Source of the DNA: an uncultured Acinetobacter sp.
GTDB lineage: Bacteria > Pseudomonadota > Gammaproteobacteria > Pseudomonadales > Moraxellaceae
Direction of reading: 5' to 3'
NCBI RefSeq assembly: GCF_947493735.1
Contig: NZ_CANLSL010000021.1
Span: 1-43,833 of the forward strand
Length of the DNA: 43,833 nt
Both the position numbers and the translations under genes were made by a program. Below are positions 27,205-36,482 of this stretch, in pieces. Position 1 is the first letter of the stretch, and each line of letters starts with the position of its first letter. Below the pieces are notes generated by a model. It saw only the letters and a program-made list of their open reading frames with translations, ran no database searches and was not told the DNA's origin.

Positions 27205-28026
27205 TTAAATTGCACGAATCGTAGTTCGTGATTTGCCATGTGCTTTGGACTCGTACATCAGTCGATCTGCATAGCGTGTGGCATCATCCAGCTTTTCAGG
27301 TAAATTATTGGTATCGAATAAGGTAATACCCATACTGTAATCAATACCAAAATCATTTTTTAATGGACTATTTTGGAAAACCTTTCTCAAGCGCTTATCA
27401 TATTCCTGTACACCAGATTGATCCGTTTCTAGCAAAATCACTGCAAACTCATCGCCGCCCATTCGTGCAACGATATCATTGCTTCGTGTCGCATCTGTCA
27501 GTATCTGAGCAAATTGAACTAAGACTTCATCACCTTTGCTGTGTCCAAAATTATCATTAACCGCTTTAAACCCATCCAAGTCTACAATACCTACGGCACA
27601 TTGGGTTTTTTTCTTAAAGCGCATCGCACGGAGTAGCTGATATTTTAGGTCAAATGCACGCGTATTGTTTAATGATGTGAGCGAATCTTTCATTGCCATA
27701 TTGGTCATTTCTTTGAGGTGTGAACGCACCCTAAACAGTAGAAATGCCACAATACTAAAGAAGCCAATACTTACGCAAGCATTCCATAGTGGAATCCAAT
27801 CACTCGAATAATTACGCCCTGCAATAAAATCTGCAAAAATCCATGTTACGGCTGAAGCAACAATCATCACAATCGTGAGGAAACGACTTGCATACCACGC
27901 AGCCAAATACACTGGGATCAGATAAAAGACAGAAAAAGAGTATTCGTAGCCCGTACTATAATCAATAAAGCCCAATATCAATACGGTCAGAAACAACACA
28001 ATACAGCGTATGACCTGATTCCTCAT
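27205..28026 (-). CDS. membrane-bound diguanylate cyclase (GGDEF)
   Basis: The protein makes cyclic di-GMP from two GTP. About five hydrophobic spans fill residues 3-125, with a periplasm-facing DYSTGYEYSFSVF. A GGDEF domain follows: DSLTSLNNTRAFD start, VDLDGFKAVNDNFGH, and active site RMGGDEFAVIL with a full RSND inhibitory-site motif five residues before it. So product inhibition is expected. No PAS or EAL domain. I take the ATG at 28026 (GGA upstream); the frame is open to a GTG at 28119, which would overlap the start region of the divergent DUF1853 gene. Confidence 0.9.
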   Translation of the reverse strand: MRNQVIRCIVLFLTVLILGFIDYSTGYEYSFSVFYLIPVYLAAWYASRFLTIVMIVASAVTWIFADFIAGRNYSSDWIPLWNACVSIGFFSIVAFLLFRVRSHLKEMTNMAMKDSLTSLNNTRAFDLKYQLLRAMRFKKKTQCAVGIVDLDGFKAVNDNFGHSKGDEVLVQFAQILTDATRSNDIVARMGGDEFAVILLETDQSGVQEYDKRLRKVFQNSPLKNDFGIDYSMGITLFDTNNLPEKLDDATRYADRLMYESKAHGKSRTTIRAI

Positions 28027-28247
28027 AAATATCCGCTCAATACTTGCGATCATCTCGACAACCATCACTTTAATGTACAAAGACACTACCAAACTGGATA
28101 CATTTTTCTTGATTGACACAACTGTTCAATCATTCCCTATATAAAGCATCATACCTTCTAATTCGGCGTTGTCATATAACATATCGACTAAAATTTGATA
28201 TGCTTATTGTCAATACTCAAAGTCTTACCCTAGCCAGAAAAACAACA

Positions 28248-29183
28248 ATGCACCCACCTCATTTTAAATCATCTGACCATTTCGAACCGTGCAATTTAAA
28301 ACCGCACTATTTTGAACCGTGGTACGACTACCATGATCCATTAGTACGTCAGCTGTGTTTTGCGATTGCTAGTTTTAACCTTTTAAAATTTTTTCCACCC
28401 GAATTAACGCAACGCACAGATATTCAATTCCACGATGATGCTTTTTGGCGAAACATGTATGACTGCTACCAACCTCGTTTAAAAGCGCTCGATGAAAACC
28501 CTACCCCGCTTTACACTTTTCTTCAGCAGATTAAAAGCACTCGACTAGGTTTACGCTTTGAGGCATTGATTTGGTTTTGGCTTGCCGATCCACACAATCA
28601 ATATTTTGAATTATTAGGACATAGCATTCAGCACCATCATGGTGGCAAAACTCTAGGTGAAATGGATTTTGTTGTGCGTAATCGAGCAGATCAAGCGATT
28701 GAACACTGGGAAGTATCTTTAAAATTTTATCTTGCCGAAGCCAATCTGAATATCTATACGTGGATCGGCTTAAATCCTGAAGATACATTTGCACAGAAAT
28801 TGACGCATTTTGCAGAAAAGCAATTTCAGTTCGATCATGCACTCGGCTTTCGCATAGAGCGACGCATAGCCGTGATGAAAGGACAATTATTCTTACCAAC
28901 ATCCATTGATAATCCGATACAAGACTTACCCGAATGGCTCAATAGGTGTAGACGTTTAGGCATTTGGCAAAGTACAGCCCCAAAGCATCATGGTGAGAAT
29001 GCTCCAAACTGGAGAAGGCTTGAGCGTGAAGAATGGCTCAGCCCTGCACTCAGAAATAATCAAAAAACACCCCAATATCCAATCAGATTTTGGACGAATG
29101 GCATGTATTACTTAGCGTCAACCAATCAATATTTCATGATGCGTTTTAATAAACTTTCGATGCTGAACAATTGTTCTCGTTAA
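28248..29183 (+). CDS. DUF1853 protein, PD-(D/E)XK nuclease-like
   Basis: A 311-residue soluble protein. RLGLRFEALIWFWLADP, KTLGEMDFVVRN and HWEVSLKFYLA reproduce the DUF1853 core, in which the D of GEMDF and the E..K of EVSLKF have the spacing of a PD-(D/E)XK nuclease centre. GLNPEDTFAQKLTHF and the terminal WLSP are also typical. No substrate is known; DNA or RNA cleavage is inference. The ATG at 28248 puts about 25 residues before the conserved DPLVRQLCFA; frames from ATG 28200 or TTG 28113 are possible but add unlike sequence. Confidence 0.82.
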   Translation: MHPPHFKSSDHFEPCNLKPHYFEPWYDYHDPLVRQLCFAIASFNLLKFFPPELTQRTDIQFHDDAFWRNMYDCYQPRLKALDENPTPLYTFLQQIKSTRLGLRFEALIWFWLADPHNQYFELLGHSIQHHHGGKTLGEMDFVVRNRADQAIEHWEVSLKFYLAEANLNIYTWIGLNPEDTFAQKLTHFAEKQFQFDHALGFRIERRIAVMKGQLFLPTSIDNPIQDLPEWLNRCRRLGIWQSTAPKHHGENAPNWRRLEREEWLSPALRNNQKTPQYPIRFWTNGMYYLASTNQYFMMRFNKLSMLNNCSR

Positions 29184-29330
29184 CGTTCGCAATGCAGCCT
29201 GCTCAAAACTTACACTTAACTCACAATTACTTACGCATTATTAACTGTATTTAAAATCATTTATTTATAAATTAATTATTAGTCGAATGACTAGTTTTTA
29301 AAGCATAACAATTTTACTCGGAGAGGAACT

Positions 29331-29480
29331 ATGAAGACTTTGTTAACTACTTTGGCAATCGCTTCAGTTATTGTATTTACTGGATGTAATACCATTAAAG
29401 GTGCAGGTCAAGACGTATCTAAAGCTGGTCATGCTGTATCAAATACCGCTGAAAAAACCCAAGATAAAATCCGCAAGTAG
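29331..29480 (+). CDS. entericidin-like small lipoprotein
   Basis: A 49-residue frame: [19 protein letters not shown], then [20 protein letters not shown] and a basic tail. The N-terminus is a lipoprotein signal with lipobox VFTGC (Cys19). The sequence after it follows the entericidin A/B pattern (NT..G.G.D....G). Entericidins are small outer-membrane lipoproteins linked to stationary-phase envelope stress in E. coli; the role here is inferred. GGAGAGGA stands a few bases before the ATG and a good terminator follows 14 bases after the stop, so it is a complete single-gene unit. Confidence 0.88.
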   Translation: MKTLLTTLAIASVIVFTGCNTIKGAGQDVSKAGHAVSNTAEKTQDKIRK

Positions 29481-29494
29481 TTAATATTTGCGTC

Positions 29495-29524
29495 AAAACC
29501 TTATCCATTGATAAGGTTTTTTTA
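29495..29524 (+). terminator. terminator after entericidin-like gene
   Basis: AAAACCTTATC, loop CATT, GATAAGGTTTTTTTA: an 11-base-pair stem with a T run. Confidence 0.9.
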
Positions 29525-29590
29525 TTGCTAAGTTTCGCATTCCAGAGATTAATCGCCTATTATAGTGCGGACTGTTTTTTTGACTTTGAA

Positions 29591-30730
29591 ATGCGCATGA
29601 CCTCTTCTGCTACTCTCGATTTAAGCCTCCAACTTTTACGTCAGCCATCGGTTACCCCCGTGGACCACAACTGTCAAAACATTATGGCTGAACGCTTAGA
29701 AAAAATTGGTTTCAACATTGAATCTATGCGCTTTGATGATGTTGATAATCTATGGGCACGAAAAGGTACTGAAGCACCTGTATTCTGCTTTGCTGGTCAT
29801 ACTGATGTCGTCCCGACAGGTGATCAAAGCGCATGGGACTCTGCACCATTTGCTCCTGAAATCCGTGACGGCAAACTCTATGGTCGTGGCAGTGCTGACA
29901 TGAAAACAGCAATTGCGGCAATGGTTGTTGCCACTGAACGCTTTGTAGAGAAATACCCTGATCATAAAGGCTCAATTGCTTATCTCATTACCTCTGACGA
30001 GGAAGGTCCCTCGATTAATGGCACAGTCAAAGTCATCGAAACTTTAGAGGCTCGTCAGGAGAAAATTGATTGGTGCTTAGTTGGCGAACCGTCTAGCACA
30101 TCAAAGCTTGGCGATATCATCAAAAATGGTCGCCGTGGCTCACTCAACGGTGTGCTAAAAGTACAAGGCAAACAAGGTCACGTTGCTTATCCGCATCTTG
30201 CTCAAAACCCAATTCATCTTGCCACACAAGCCATTGATCAATTGTGCAAAACGATTTGGGATCAAGGTAATGAATATTTCCCTGCGACCAGTTTTCAAAT
30301 CTCAAATATTCAAGCAGGTACAGGTGCAACCAATGTCATTCCTGATATTTTAACAGTGACTTTTAATTTCCGCTTTTCTACTGAAGTCACGGCTGAAGAA
30401 TTAAAGCAACGTGTGCAGGCGATTTTAGACCATGAAAATCTGAACTACACCATTGATTGGACGCTGTCTGGTTTACCGTTCTTAACGCCTGTTGGCGAGC
30501 TCGTCAATGCAGCAAAGACAAGTATTAAAAAAGTGACAGGTGATGAAACGACACTTTCGACCAGTGGCGGTACATCCGATGGTCGCTTCATTGCGCCAAC
30601 TGGTGCGCAGGTGATCGAGCTTGGTGTGCTCAATGCAACAATTCACCAAATCAATGAGCATGTGAATGTTGATGATCTTGAGCCACTTGCTGAGATTTAT
30701 GAGCAAATGCTGATTGAGTTGCTTGCTTAA
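29591..30730 (+). CDS. dapE: succinyl-diaminopimelate desuccinylase
   Basis: A cytosolic zinc enzyme that hydrolyses N-succinyl-LL-diaminopimelate in the lysine and peptidoglycan precursor pathway. Family marks are [20 protein letters not shown] at the start, the metal site [23 protein letters not shown], the catalytic Glu pair [19 protein letters not shown] and [13 protein letters not shown] with the late EHVNVDDL. The ATG at 29591 (or 29597) places the conserved LRQPSVTP at the usual distance; the longer frame from 29525 overlaps the terminator and is rejected. 379 residues is normal for DapE. Confidence 0.96.
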   Translation: MRMTSSATLDLSLQLLRQPSVTPVDHNCQNIMAERLEKIGFNIESMRFDDVDNLWARKGTEAPVFCFAGHTDVVPTGDQSAWDSAPFAPEIRDGKLYGRGSADMKTAIAAMVVATERFVEKYPDHKGSIAYLITSDEEGPSINGTVKVIETLEARQEKIDWCLVGEPSSTSKLGDIIKNGRRGSLNGVLKVQGKQGHVAYPHLAQNPIHLATQAIDQLCKTIWDQGNEYFPATSFQISNIQAGTGATNVIPDILTVTFNFRFSTEVTAEELKQRVQAILDHENLNYTIDWTLSGLPFLTPVGELVNAAKTSIKKVTGDETTLSTSGGTSDGRFIAPTGAQVIELGVLNATIHQINEHVNVDDLEPLAEIYEQMLIELLA

Positions 30731-30761
30731 TTCCCCAGAAAATTAAATAGTCTAGAACCAT

Positions 30762-30787
30762 AAACGAGAGCCATAGCTCTCGTTTTT
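30762..30787. terminator. bidirectional terminator dapE / chp operon
   Basis: AAACGAGAGC, loop CATA, GCTCTCGTTT with T runs on both strands, between dapE and the end of the chemosensory operon. Confidence 0.9.
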
Positions 30788-30807
30788 TTATAGATCAAAA
30801 TCCGTTT

Positions 30808-31257
30808 TTAATAGAAAACTTGCTGTTGAATCGTACGTAGGTTGGGTACTTGATAATCTACACCATTGACTCGCACATATTGATAGGTACGAGCTGGTGT
30901 CTTTTTATCAACATCGACAACTTCTGAAATACGCAACCGCAAGCTGTTCGGCATATTATCGCATAGCAATGCAAAACGTGTCGCTTCCTGCTCACCCTCA
31001 ACAACTAAAGCCGTCACTTCTGAAAGGTCAGGCTGATGCACGGCATAGGTCGGCAGCTGCTTATCATGCCATTCCACTTGCTTTTCATTGGCTTTGACAC
31101 TCATCGCTGACAAAATCATATTTTGTGGAATCAGAATCGGCACATCACCATGTACAGGGATTTCATAAACATCTAAAAACCCTGTTGACGTCGTGATTAG
31201 ACTTTGTATCTGCTCTTGTGACAGATCAATTGTGCTATTTTGTGTGTTATTAGCCAT
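30808..31257 (-). CDS. CheW-like protein at end of chp operon (ChpC-like)
   Basis: A 149-residue protein 20 bases downstream of chpA. GFLDVYEIPVHGDVPILIPQNMILSAMS and EVTALVVEGEQEATRFALLCDNMPNSLRLRISEVVDV read like a degenerate CheW SH3-like scaffold. Pseudomonas ChpC, a CheW homologue, has the equivalent place after chpA. It may link a second receptor to ChpA, as ChpC is thought to do. The identity is supported mainly by position and weak similarity; a structure-level comparison would settle it. Confidence 0.65.
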   Translation of the reverse strand: MANNTQNSTIDLSQEQIQSLITTSTGFLDVYEIPVHGDVPILIPQNMILSAMSVKANEKQVEWHDKQLPTYAVHQPDLSEVTALVVEGEQEATRFALLCDNMPNSLRLRISEVVDVDKKTPARTYQYVRVNGVDYQVPNLRTIQQQVFY

Positions 31258-31277
31258 GATTTATTTCCGTCATATAT

Positions 31278-34200
31278 TTACGATTTCGCATTGGCTTTAG
31301 TTTTTGCCAACACTTTTTGAATATTCGACACAAGGTCAGCTTCTTGGAATGGTTTACCCATATATTCATTCACACCGAGGCTAAAGGCATGTTCACGATG
31401 CTTTTCACCTGTCCGTGAAGTAATCATGATAATCGGTAGTGCTTTGAAGTTTGAGTCATGACGAACATACGTTGCCACCTCAAAACCATCCATACGAGGC
31501 ATCTCGATATCAAGTAACATCAAGTCAGGTATGCCTTGCGCAAGCTTTTCAATCGCATCCACACCATCATTAGCAGTAATCACTTCATAGCCATGACGCT
31601 CAAGCAAACGTGTAGTGACTTTACGTACTGTGACTGAGTCATCTACCACCATGACCGTTTTACGTGCCGTACGCTGTGTACTTGAGGATGTCGCTTTTTC
31701 TACCTGGTGTGCGCGTGCCGTCGTCAATACTCGACGTGCAATGGTCTGACCATCAAGAATCAAACTCACTTTACCATTTGCCAAAATCGTGGCACCACCG
31801 ACATAACCTACCGATGATAGCTGTTGACCGATTGATTTAATCACAACCTGAGCACGAGAACCGACTAGCTGATCGACCTGTAATGCGACCGAACGACCTG
31901 AGCTATTAAAAATAATCACAGGAACGGATGAACCCATATTGCTAAACATCGGTTTTGCTTGCCCAGTCACAAACTCACCCACATAGCGTAGACGAATCTG
32001 CTGACGATCAAGTTCAAAGGTTTCCTTCTTACTATCGTAATACTCAGACAATGCCACAGGCGATATACGAACAATACGTTCGATCTGTGCAAGTGGTAAT
32101 GCAAACTGTTGATCGCCCACACGTACCATCAAGGCATCACTCACCGCCACAGAGGTTGGTACACGAATCGTAAACTCCGTGCTCTTACCAAGTGTCGATT
32201 TCACACTGACGTGACCACCTAGAGATTTAATCTCATTTTGTACAACATCGAGTCCAACTCCACGCCCAGAAATCTGCGTGACTTTTTGCGCTGTACTCAA
32301 GCCTGGATGGAAGATGTATTGCATCACATCCTCATCACTGACCTGCATATCCGCAGTAATCAGACCATTATTCGTTGCTTTGGCTTTTACGGCATCGACA
32401 TCAATCCCTTTACCATCGTCAGAGAAGATTACAAGAATATCGTTCCCCTCACGAGCAATATTTAGATTGATACGACCTGTTGCAGATTTACCAGCTTGTG
32501 CACGTTGATCTTGATCTTCAATACCGTGGTCAATCGCATTACGTAACATATGCTCAAGTGGTGAAACTAGACGCTCTAGAATATTCCGATCGAGCTCACC
32601 CTCGGTATTCTCAATATTAAAATCTACTGGGCGATTTAACTGTGTCGATACCTGACGAACCAAGCGCTGAAGACGTGGCACTAGACGAGTGAACGGTACT
32701 AGGCGAGTACCCATCAAGTTCTGTTGTAATTCGTTTTGCAAGCGAGATTGTTGAAGTAGCAAACTTTCTGTATCGCGAATCTTATCTGCCAACGTGGTTT
32801 TAAAATCAATTAAATCCGATGCAGATTCAGCAAGCGATTTTGACAATTGGTTCAGTGATGAATATTGATCCATCTCCAATGGGTCAAAGTCCGCATAGCG
32901 CTGCCCTTCTACTTCATGCTTTGCAATAATCTGTGATTCAAGCTCACCATCCATACGACGAAGCTGATCAGCAAGACGTAATATCGCCAATTCCATCTCT
33001 GAAAGCGTATTCGTCATCTGTCCCAAATCAAGCTCGATACGTGAACGGTTAATTGCACTCTCACCTGATAGATCAATCATCTTCTCAACAAGATCAGCAG
33101 ACACCCTGATTTGCTCTTGAGCTGTTTGCTCTTGCGTAGTTAAACTCTCGGCATACATTTCAGGTGGTGTAGAACCATCACCCTGAACAATTTTACTTTC
33201 TTGATATTCCGCAAAATCAATAACTTCAGTTGTACTGGCTTCATCGTCAGACACAGCGCTATCATCGTAGACCACTTTCTGTAGACGAGCGTAGAGTTTC
33301 TCTAATCCTGCAACTTCATTATCATATATCGCTGTTCGCAACCATTGATGTGACTGAATAATCAAGTCATCATATCGATCCGAAGTGAACTGGTGGAATG
33401 CAAATTGCTCAAATATGACCTCTAACTGATAAGCAATTTTACCAACCTCTTGCTGGTTAACAATACGAGAGTTACCTTTCAAGGTATGATAACTACGTTG
33501 TAAGCTTAACAATAAGCTTCGATTACCACGATCGCCTTTCCAATATTCTAACGCTTTTTCAGTCTCTTCCAGCAACTCATCTGCTTCTTCTAAGTAAGTT
33601 TCGACGATCACCACTTGTGACTCATCGCCAGATGCAATCGCTTGTGAAAGAATTGCTGGCTGAACACTATCATCTCTTACTTTTGTCTTGACTACTTCTG
33701 GTTGAGATATTGTTGACTCTTTTGCTGTCGGTTCAGTGTTTGCATCCTCGAATCGAGCTTCTTCTTGAATGTGTTTAGAGTCTACCGCCGTCGAAATTGT
33801 GGATAGATCCTCAGCTGCAATAATAGAAGGCTCTTCAATTTCGACAATAGCTTGTTCAATAGCTTCCTCTGAAGCTTCAATCGCAACTGACTCATTGCTT
33901 TTCGAAATAACATTCGACTGACCAGTAAGTGATTGCAATTCTGCAATTAAGCTTGGGTTATGTTCATCGACACCTTGATCACGTAATTTCTGCAATCTTG
34001 TTGCGATATCATCCTGCGCATAACGAATAAGCTGCAAAGCTCTTGTATCAGGCTGGTATAAACCTTTAACAATTTTTTCATAAATTGTTTCAAGCTCATG
34101 CGAAACATCGCCGAGATGAGTCGCCTGTACCATATTTGCACCACCTTTTAAGGTATGCAAATAGCGGAATAGATTATTAAGAACTTTCGTATTCTCTGGA

Positions 34201-36314
34201 TTCTTTTCCCAAACCGTAAAGTCTTCATCCATTCCCGCCACAAGCTCATCAGACTCATCCAAGAAAATACTTAATAGATCTGGATCAAAGTCTTGACTTG
34301 GACTCTCAACGGTCAAACCACTATTTTCGCTAAACGAATACGTTGCCTCTGTGGAGATTGATGGTTGTTCAATGACTTCCTCAATATCACGATCAGCACT
34401 CTGATTAGTTACACTGCTTGTTGGCTCAGCGACATTTTCAACAGTTTCCCCTGAAAGCACTTGCTGCAACTCTGCAATCAGTTGTGGATTTGCCTCATCT
34501 ATGCCTTCATCACGCAACTTTTGGATTCTGACTGCGATCTCATCTTGAGCATATCGAATGCGCTGCATTGTCTGCGCACTTGGCTTAAGTTGCCCTGCAA
34601 CTACACGCTGATAAATACTTTCCAATTCATGTGCAATATCACCCAAATGCGTCGCTTGAACCATATTCGCACCACCTTTCAAAGTGTGCAAATAACGGAA
34701 TAAATTATTGAGAACTTTGGTATTCTCTGGACTCTTCTCCCAGACATTAAAGTCTTGATCCATGCCAGCCACCAACTCATCCGACTCTTCCAAGAAGATA
34801 TTTAATAAATCAGGGTCAAAGTCGCAATTTACATTTGAAGTGTGTGTCGTTAAAGGCTCATCAACAGGAGAACTTGCCTGAGATTCTAGATTAGCTAGAG
34901 ATTCTGCCGCTTGTAATTCAACCGTATTGATCGCTTCGATTGCTTCTTCAAACTCTTCTTCGATCAAGTTGGTCAAAGCCATATTTTGACCAGAAGCCAA
35001 ACCATCGAATGCATCGATTAAATATTGATGTAGCGATTGGATTTGCTCAATTACATTGCTATTTGCAGTTGCCTGCGTGTTATCTAATAACGCTTTATAA
35101 ATCCGTTGAAGATATTGAGCAATTTTGCACAATTCATCTGTTTGTTTTACATGACAGTTATCTATTAGGATTGCAGACTGCTGATTAAGTAGGCTTAGAT
35201 ATGCTGTCCCAGATTGTTTCACTTGATCTACAAATGAAAACTCCGCATCCAAGATATCATTGATATCTAATTCAAGTAACTGCGCAACTAGACCTTGACT
35301 TCTCGTTTCTACGGTAGCGTACCCATTATTTTCTTTATATGCCTGCCAAGTTAAATCAAATTGAGCTGAAAGCTTTGATAAAAAATCTCTATCTTGCTTC
35401 GTTTCTAAAGCAGCTATATAGGCACGAATATATTCGTAGTAATCCGCCAAAAGTTGTTCCTCAGCTTTGTACTCCAAATAGTGCTCAGGATTTAATATTT
35501 TATATTCATTTTCGACATTACTGCTTGCGGTAAAGATTTCATCAAAACCAACCATACCCGAACTGCCACGTATAGTATGCACCGCACGAATGAGTTGATT
35601 AAACTCATCAATCGTAGGCTCTTGATCTAAGTTAAGAAATTTCGAAATCGTTTCAAGATGCTCTGTACTTTCTTCAATAAATATTTCTAATGTTTGGTTC
35701 TCAATGCTTTGCTCAGTAGATTTATCCAAGTTAGCATTCGTAGCAGTAAATTCTACTTGAGATTCCACTTCAGTGACTTGTGCGACGATCTCTTCTGAAA
35801 GGAGCTGAGCACTTTCTGGAATTTGCTTGTCTTTATAATAATCAATAGTATAGCGCAAATCTGGCTCAACATCTTGAACATCTCTAAGTCGTTGCGCTGT
35901 AGCAATCCACGTTCGAAAATCTACTTGATGTGGCACCAACTTTTTAAAATCTTCAACCAACGTAGCATACAGCGTTGAAACAGAATAGACCAATTCCTGC
36001 ATGTCTTTTGTCAATGCAACTGTTCCAGACATGCTCCGATTGAGCATTTCTTCAATCGACCAAGCCAACTCCCCTGACTGAACAGCACCAGCCATACGGC
36101 CAGAACCCTTCAATGTATGGAAAGAGCGACGGATATCTGTCAAGATTTCTTGGTCAGATGGATTTTCTAACCAATTTGGAATTGCTTGCTGCTGAAACTC
36201 TAAAATCTCTTCAACTTCTTCAATAAAAATATCACGTATATCAGGATCTTGATCTTTTAAATGATCCTCTGGAAGCTCAATATGACTAATTAATTGTTTT
36301 AAAACTTCGTTCAT
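31278..36314 (-). CDS. chpA: hybrid chemosensory histidine kinase ChpA
   Basis: A 1678-residue CheA-type kinase of type IV pilus control. Five Hpt domains with phospho-histidines at about 66 (SFHTLKGSGRM), 246 (AVHTIRGSSGM), 543 and 720 (both YLHTLKGGANM) and 943 (SYHTLKGNSRI) are joined by acidic linkers. Then come the dimer region, the ATPase domain (HMLRNAIDHG at about 1258, DDGKGID, GRGVGLDVV), a CheW domain (about 1390-1520) and a C-terminal receiver with Asp1602 (LLLDIEMPRMDG). ATG 36314 is preferred over TTG 36338. It stands after pilJ. Hpt 3 and 4 are close copies. ChpA phosphorylates PilG and PilH by family analogy. Confidence 0.95.
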   Translation of the reverse strand: MNEVLKQLISHIELPEDHLKDQDPDIRDIFIEEVEEILEFQQQAIPNWLENPSDQEILTDIRRSFHTLKGSGRMAGAVQSGELAWSIEEMLNRSMSGTVALTKDMQELVYSVSTLYATLVEDFKKLVPHQVDFRTWIATAQRLRDVQDVEPDLRYTIDYYKDKQIPESAQLLSEEIVAQVTEVESQVEFTATNANLDKSTEQSIENQTLEIFIEESTEHLETISKFLNLDQEPTIDEFNQLIRAVHTIRGSSGMVGFDEIFTASSNVENEYKILNPEHYLEYKAEEQLLADYYEYIRAYIAALETKQDRDFLSKLSAQFDLTWQAYKENNGYATVETRSQGLVAQLLELDINDILDAEFSFVDQVKQSGTAYLSLLNQQSAILIDNCHVKQTDELCKIAQYLQRIYKALLDNTQATANSNVIEQIQSLHQYLIDAFDGLASGQNMALTNLIEEEFEEAIEAINTVELQAAESLANLESQASSPVDEPLTTHTSNVNCDFDPDLLNIFLEESDELVAGMDQDFNVWEKSPENTKVLNNLFRYLHTLKGGANMVQATHLGDIAHELESIYQRVVAGQLKPSAQTMQRIRYAQDEIAVRIQKLRDEGIDEANPQLIAELQQVLSGETVENVAEPTSSVTNQSADRDIEEVIEQPSISTEATYSFSENSGLTVESPSQDFDPDLLSIFLDESDELVAGMDEDFTVWEKNPENTKVLNNLFRYLHTLKGGANMVQATHLGDVSHELETIYEKIVKGLYQPDTRALQLIRYAQDDIATRLQKLRDQGVDEHNPSLIAELQSLTGQSNVISKSNESVAIEASEEAIEQAIVEIEEPSIIAAEDLSTISTAVDSKHIQEEARFEDANTEPTAKESTISQPEVVKTKVRDDSVQPAILSQAIASGDESQVVIVETYLEEADELLEETEKALEYWKGDRGNRSLLLSLQRSYHTLKGNSRIVNQQEVGKIAYQLEVIFEQFAFHQFTSDRYDDLIIQSHQWLRTAIYDNEVAGLEKLYARLQKVVYDDSAVSDDEASTTEVIDFAEYQESKIVQGDGSTPPEMYAESLTTQEQTAQEQIRVSADLVEKMIDLSGESAINRSRIELDLGQMTNTLSEMELAILRLADQLRRMDGELESQIIAKHEVEGQRYADFDPLEMDQYSSLNQLSKSLAESASDLIDFKTTLADKIRDTESLLLQQSRLQNELQQNLMGTRLVPFTRLVPRLQRLVRQVSTQLNRPVDFNIENTEGELDRNILERLVSPLEHMLRNAIDHGIEDQDQRAQAGKSATGRINLNIAREGNDILVIFSDDGKGIDVDAVKAKATNNGLITADMQVSDEDVMQYIFHPGLSTAQKVTQISGRGVGLDVVQNEIKSLGGHVSVKSTLGKSTEFTIRVPTSVAVSDALMVRVGDQQFALPLAQIERIVRISPVALSEYYDSKKETFELDRQQIRLRYVGEFVTGQAKPMFSNMGSSVPVIIFNSSGRSVALQVDQLVGSRAQVVIKSIGQQLSSVGYVGGATILANGKVSLILDGQTIARRVLTTARAHQVEKATSSSTQRTARKTVMVVDDSVTVRKVTTRLLERHGYEVITANDGVDAIEKLAQGIPDLMLLDIEMPRMDGFEVATYVRHDSNFKALPIIMITSRTGEKHREHAFSLGVNEYMGKPFQEADLVSNIQKVLAKTKANAKS
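33920..34289 (-). repeat. duplicated Hpt module of chpA, copy 2
   Basis: This part encodes Hpt domain 4 with flanks (FDPDLLSIFLDESDELVAGM to IAELQSLTGQ). It is a diverged copy of 34455-34820: 31 residues around the histidine are identical although codons differ (CAT ACC versus CAC ACT). Confidence 0.85.
34455..34820 (-). repeat. duplicated Hpt module of chpA, copy 1
   Basis: Encodes Hpt domain 3 with flanks (FDPDLLNIFLEESDELVAGM to IAELQQVLSGE). Near-identical in protein to 33920-34289, with synonymous differences, so an old in-frame duplication under selection. Confidence 0.85.
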
Positions 36315-36450
36315 AAGCTTTGCTTCTTTACATTCCAAAGATGCTTGAATTCAACTTTAAATATTTGAGCTTCCAATATTGCTCAACATTTGTCCATATA
36401 TAAGCTGTATTCTTCAAGCATTTAAGTGTTAGAAAAATATCATCACCAAT

Positions 36451-36474
36451 GGATGCAACCCGAAGATTGCATCC
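36451..36474 (-). other. hairpin between pilJ and chpA
   Basis: GGATGCAA, loop CCCGAAGA, TTGCATCC is a perfect eight-base-pair stem just after the pilJ stop. On the minus strand no T run follows at once, so it may be an mRNA-stability or attenuator element rather than a full terminator. The chpA leader of about 170 bases follows. Confidence 0.6.
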
Positions 36475-36482
36475 ACTTTCGT

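Noticed and set aside
28531..28902. 123-codon minus-strand frame inside DUF1853
   Set aside because: Antisense shadow of a conserved gene.
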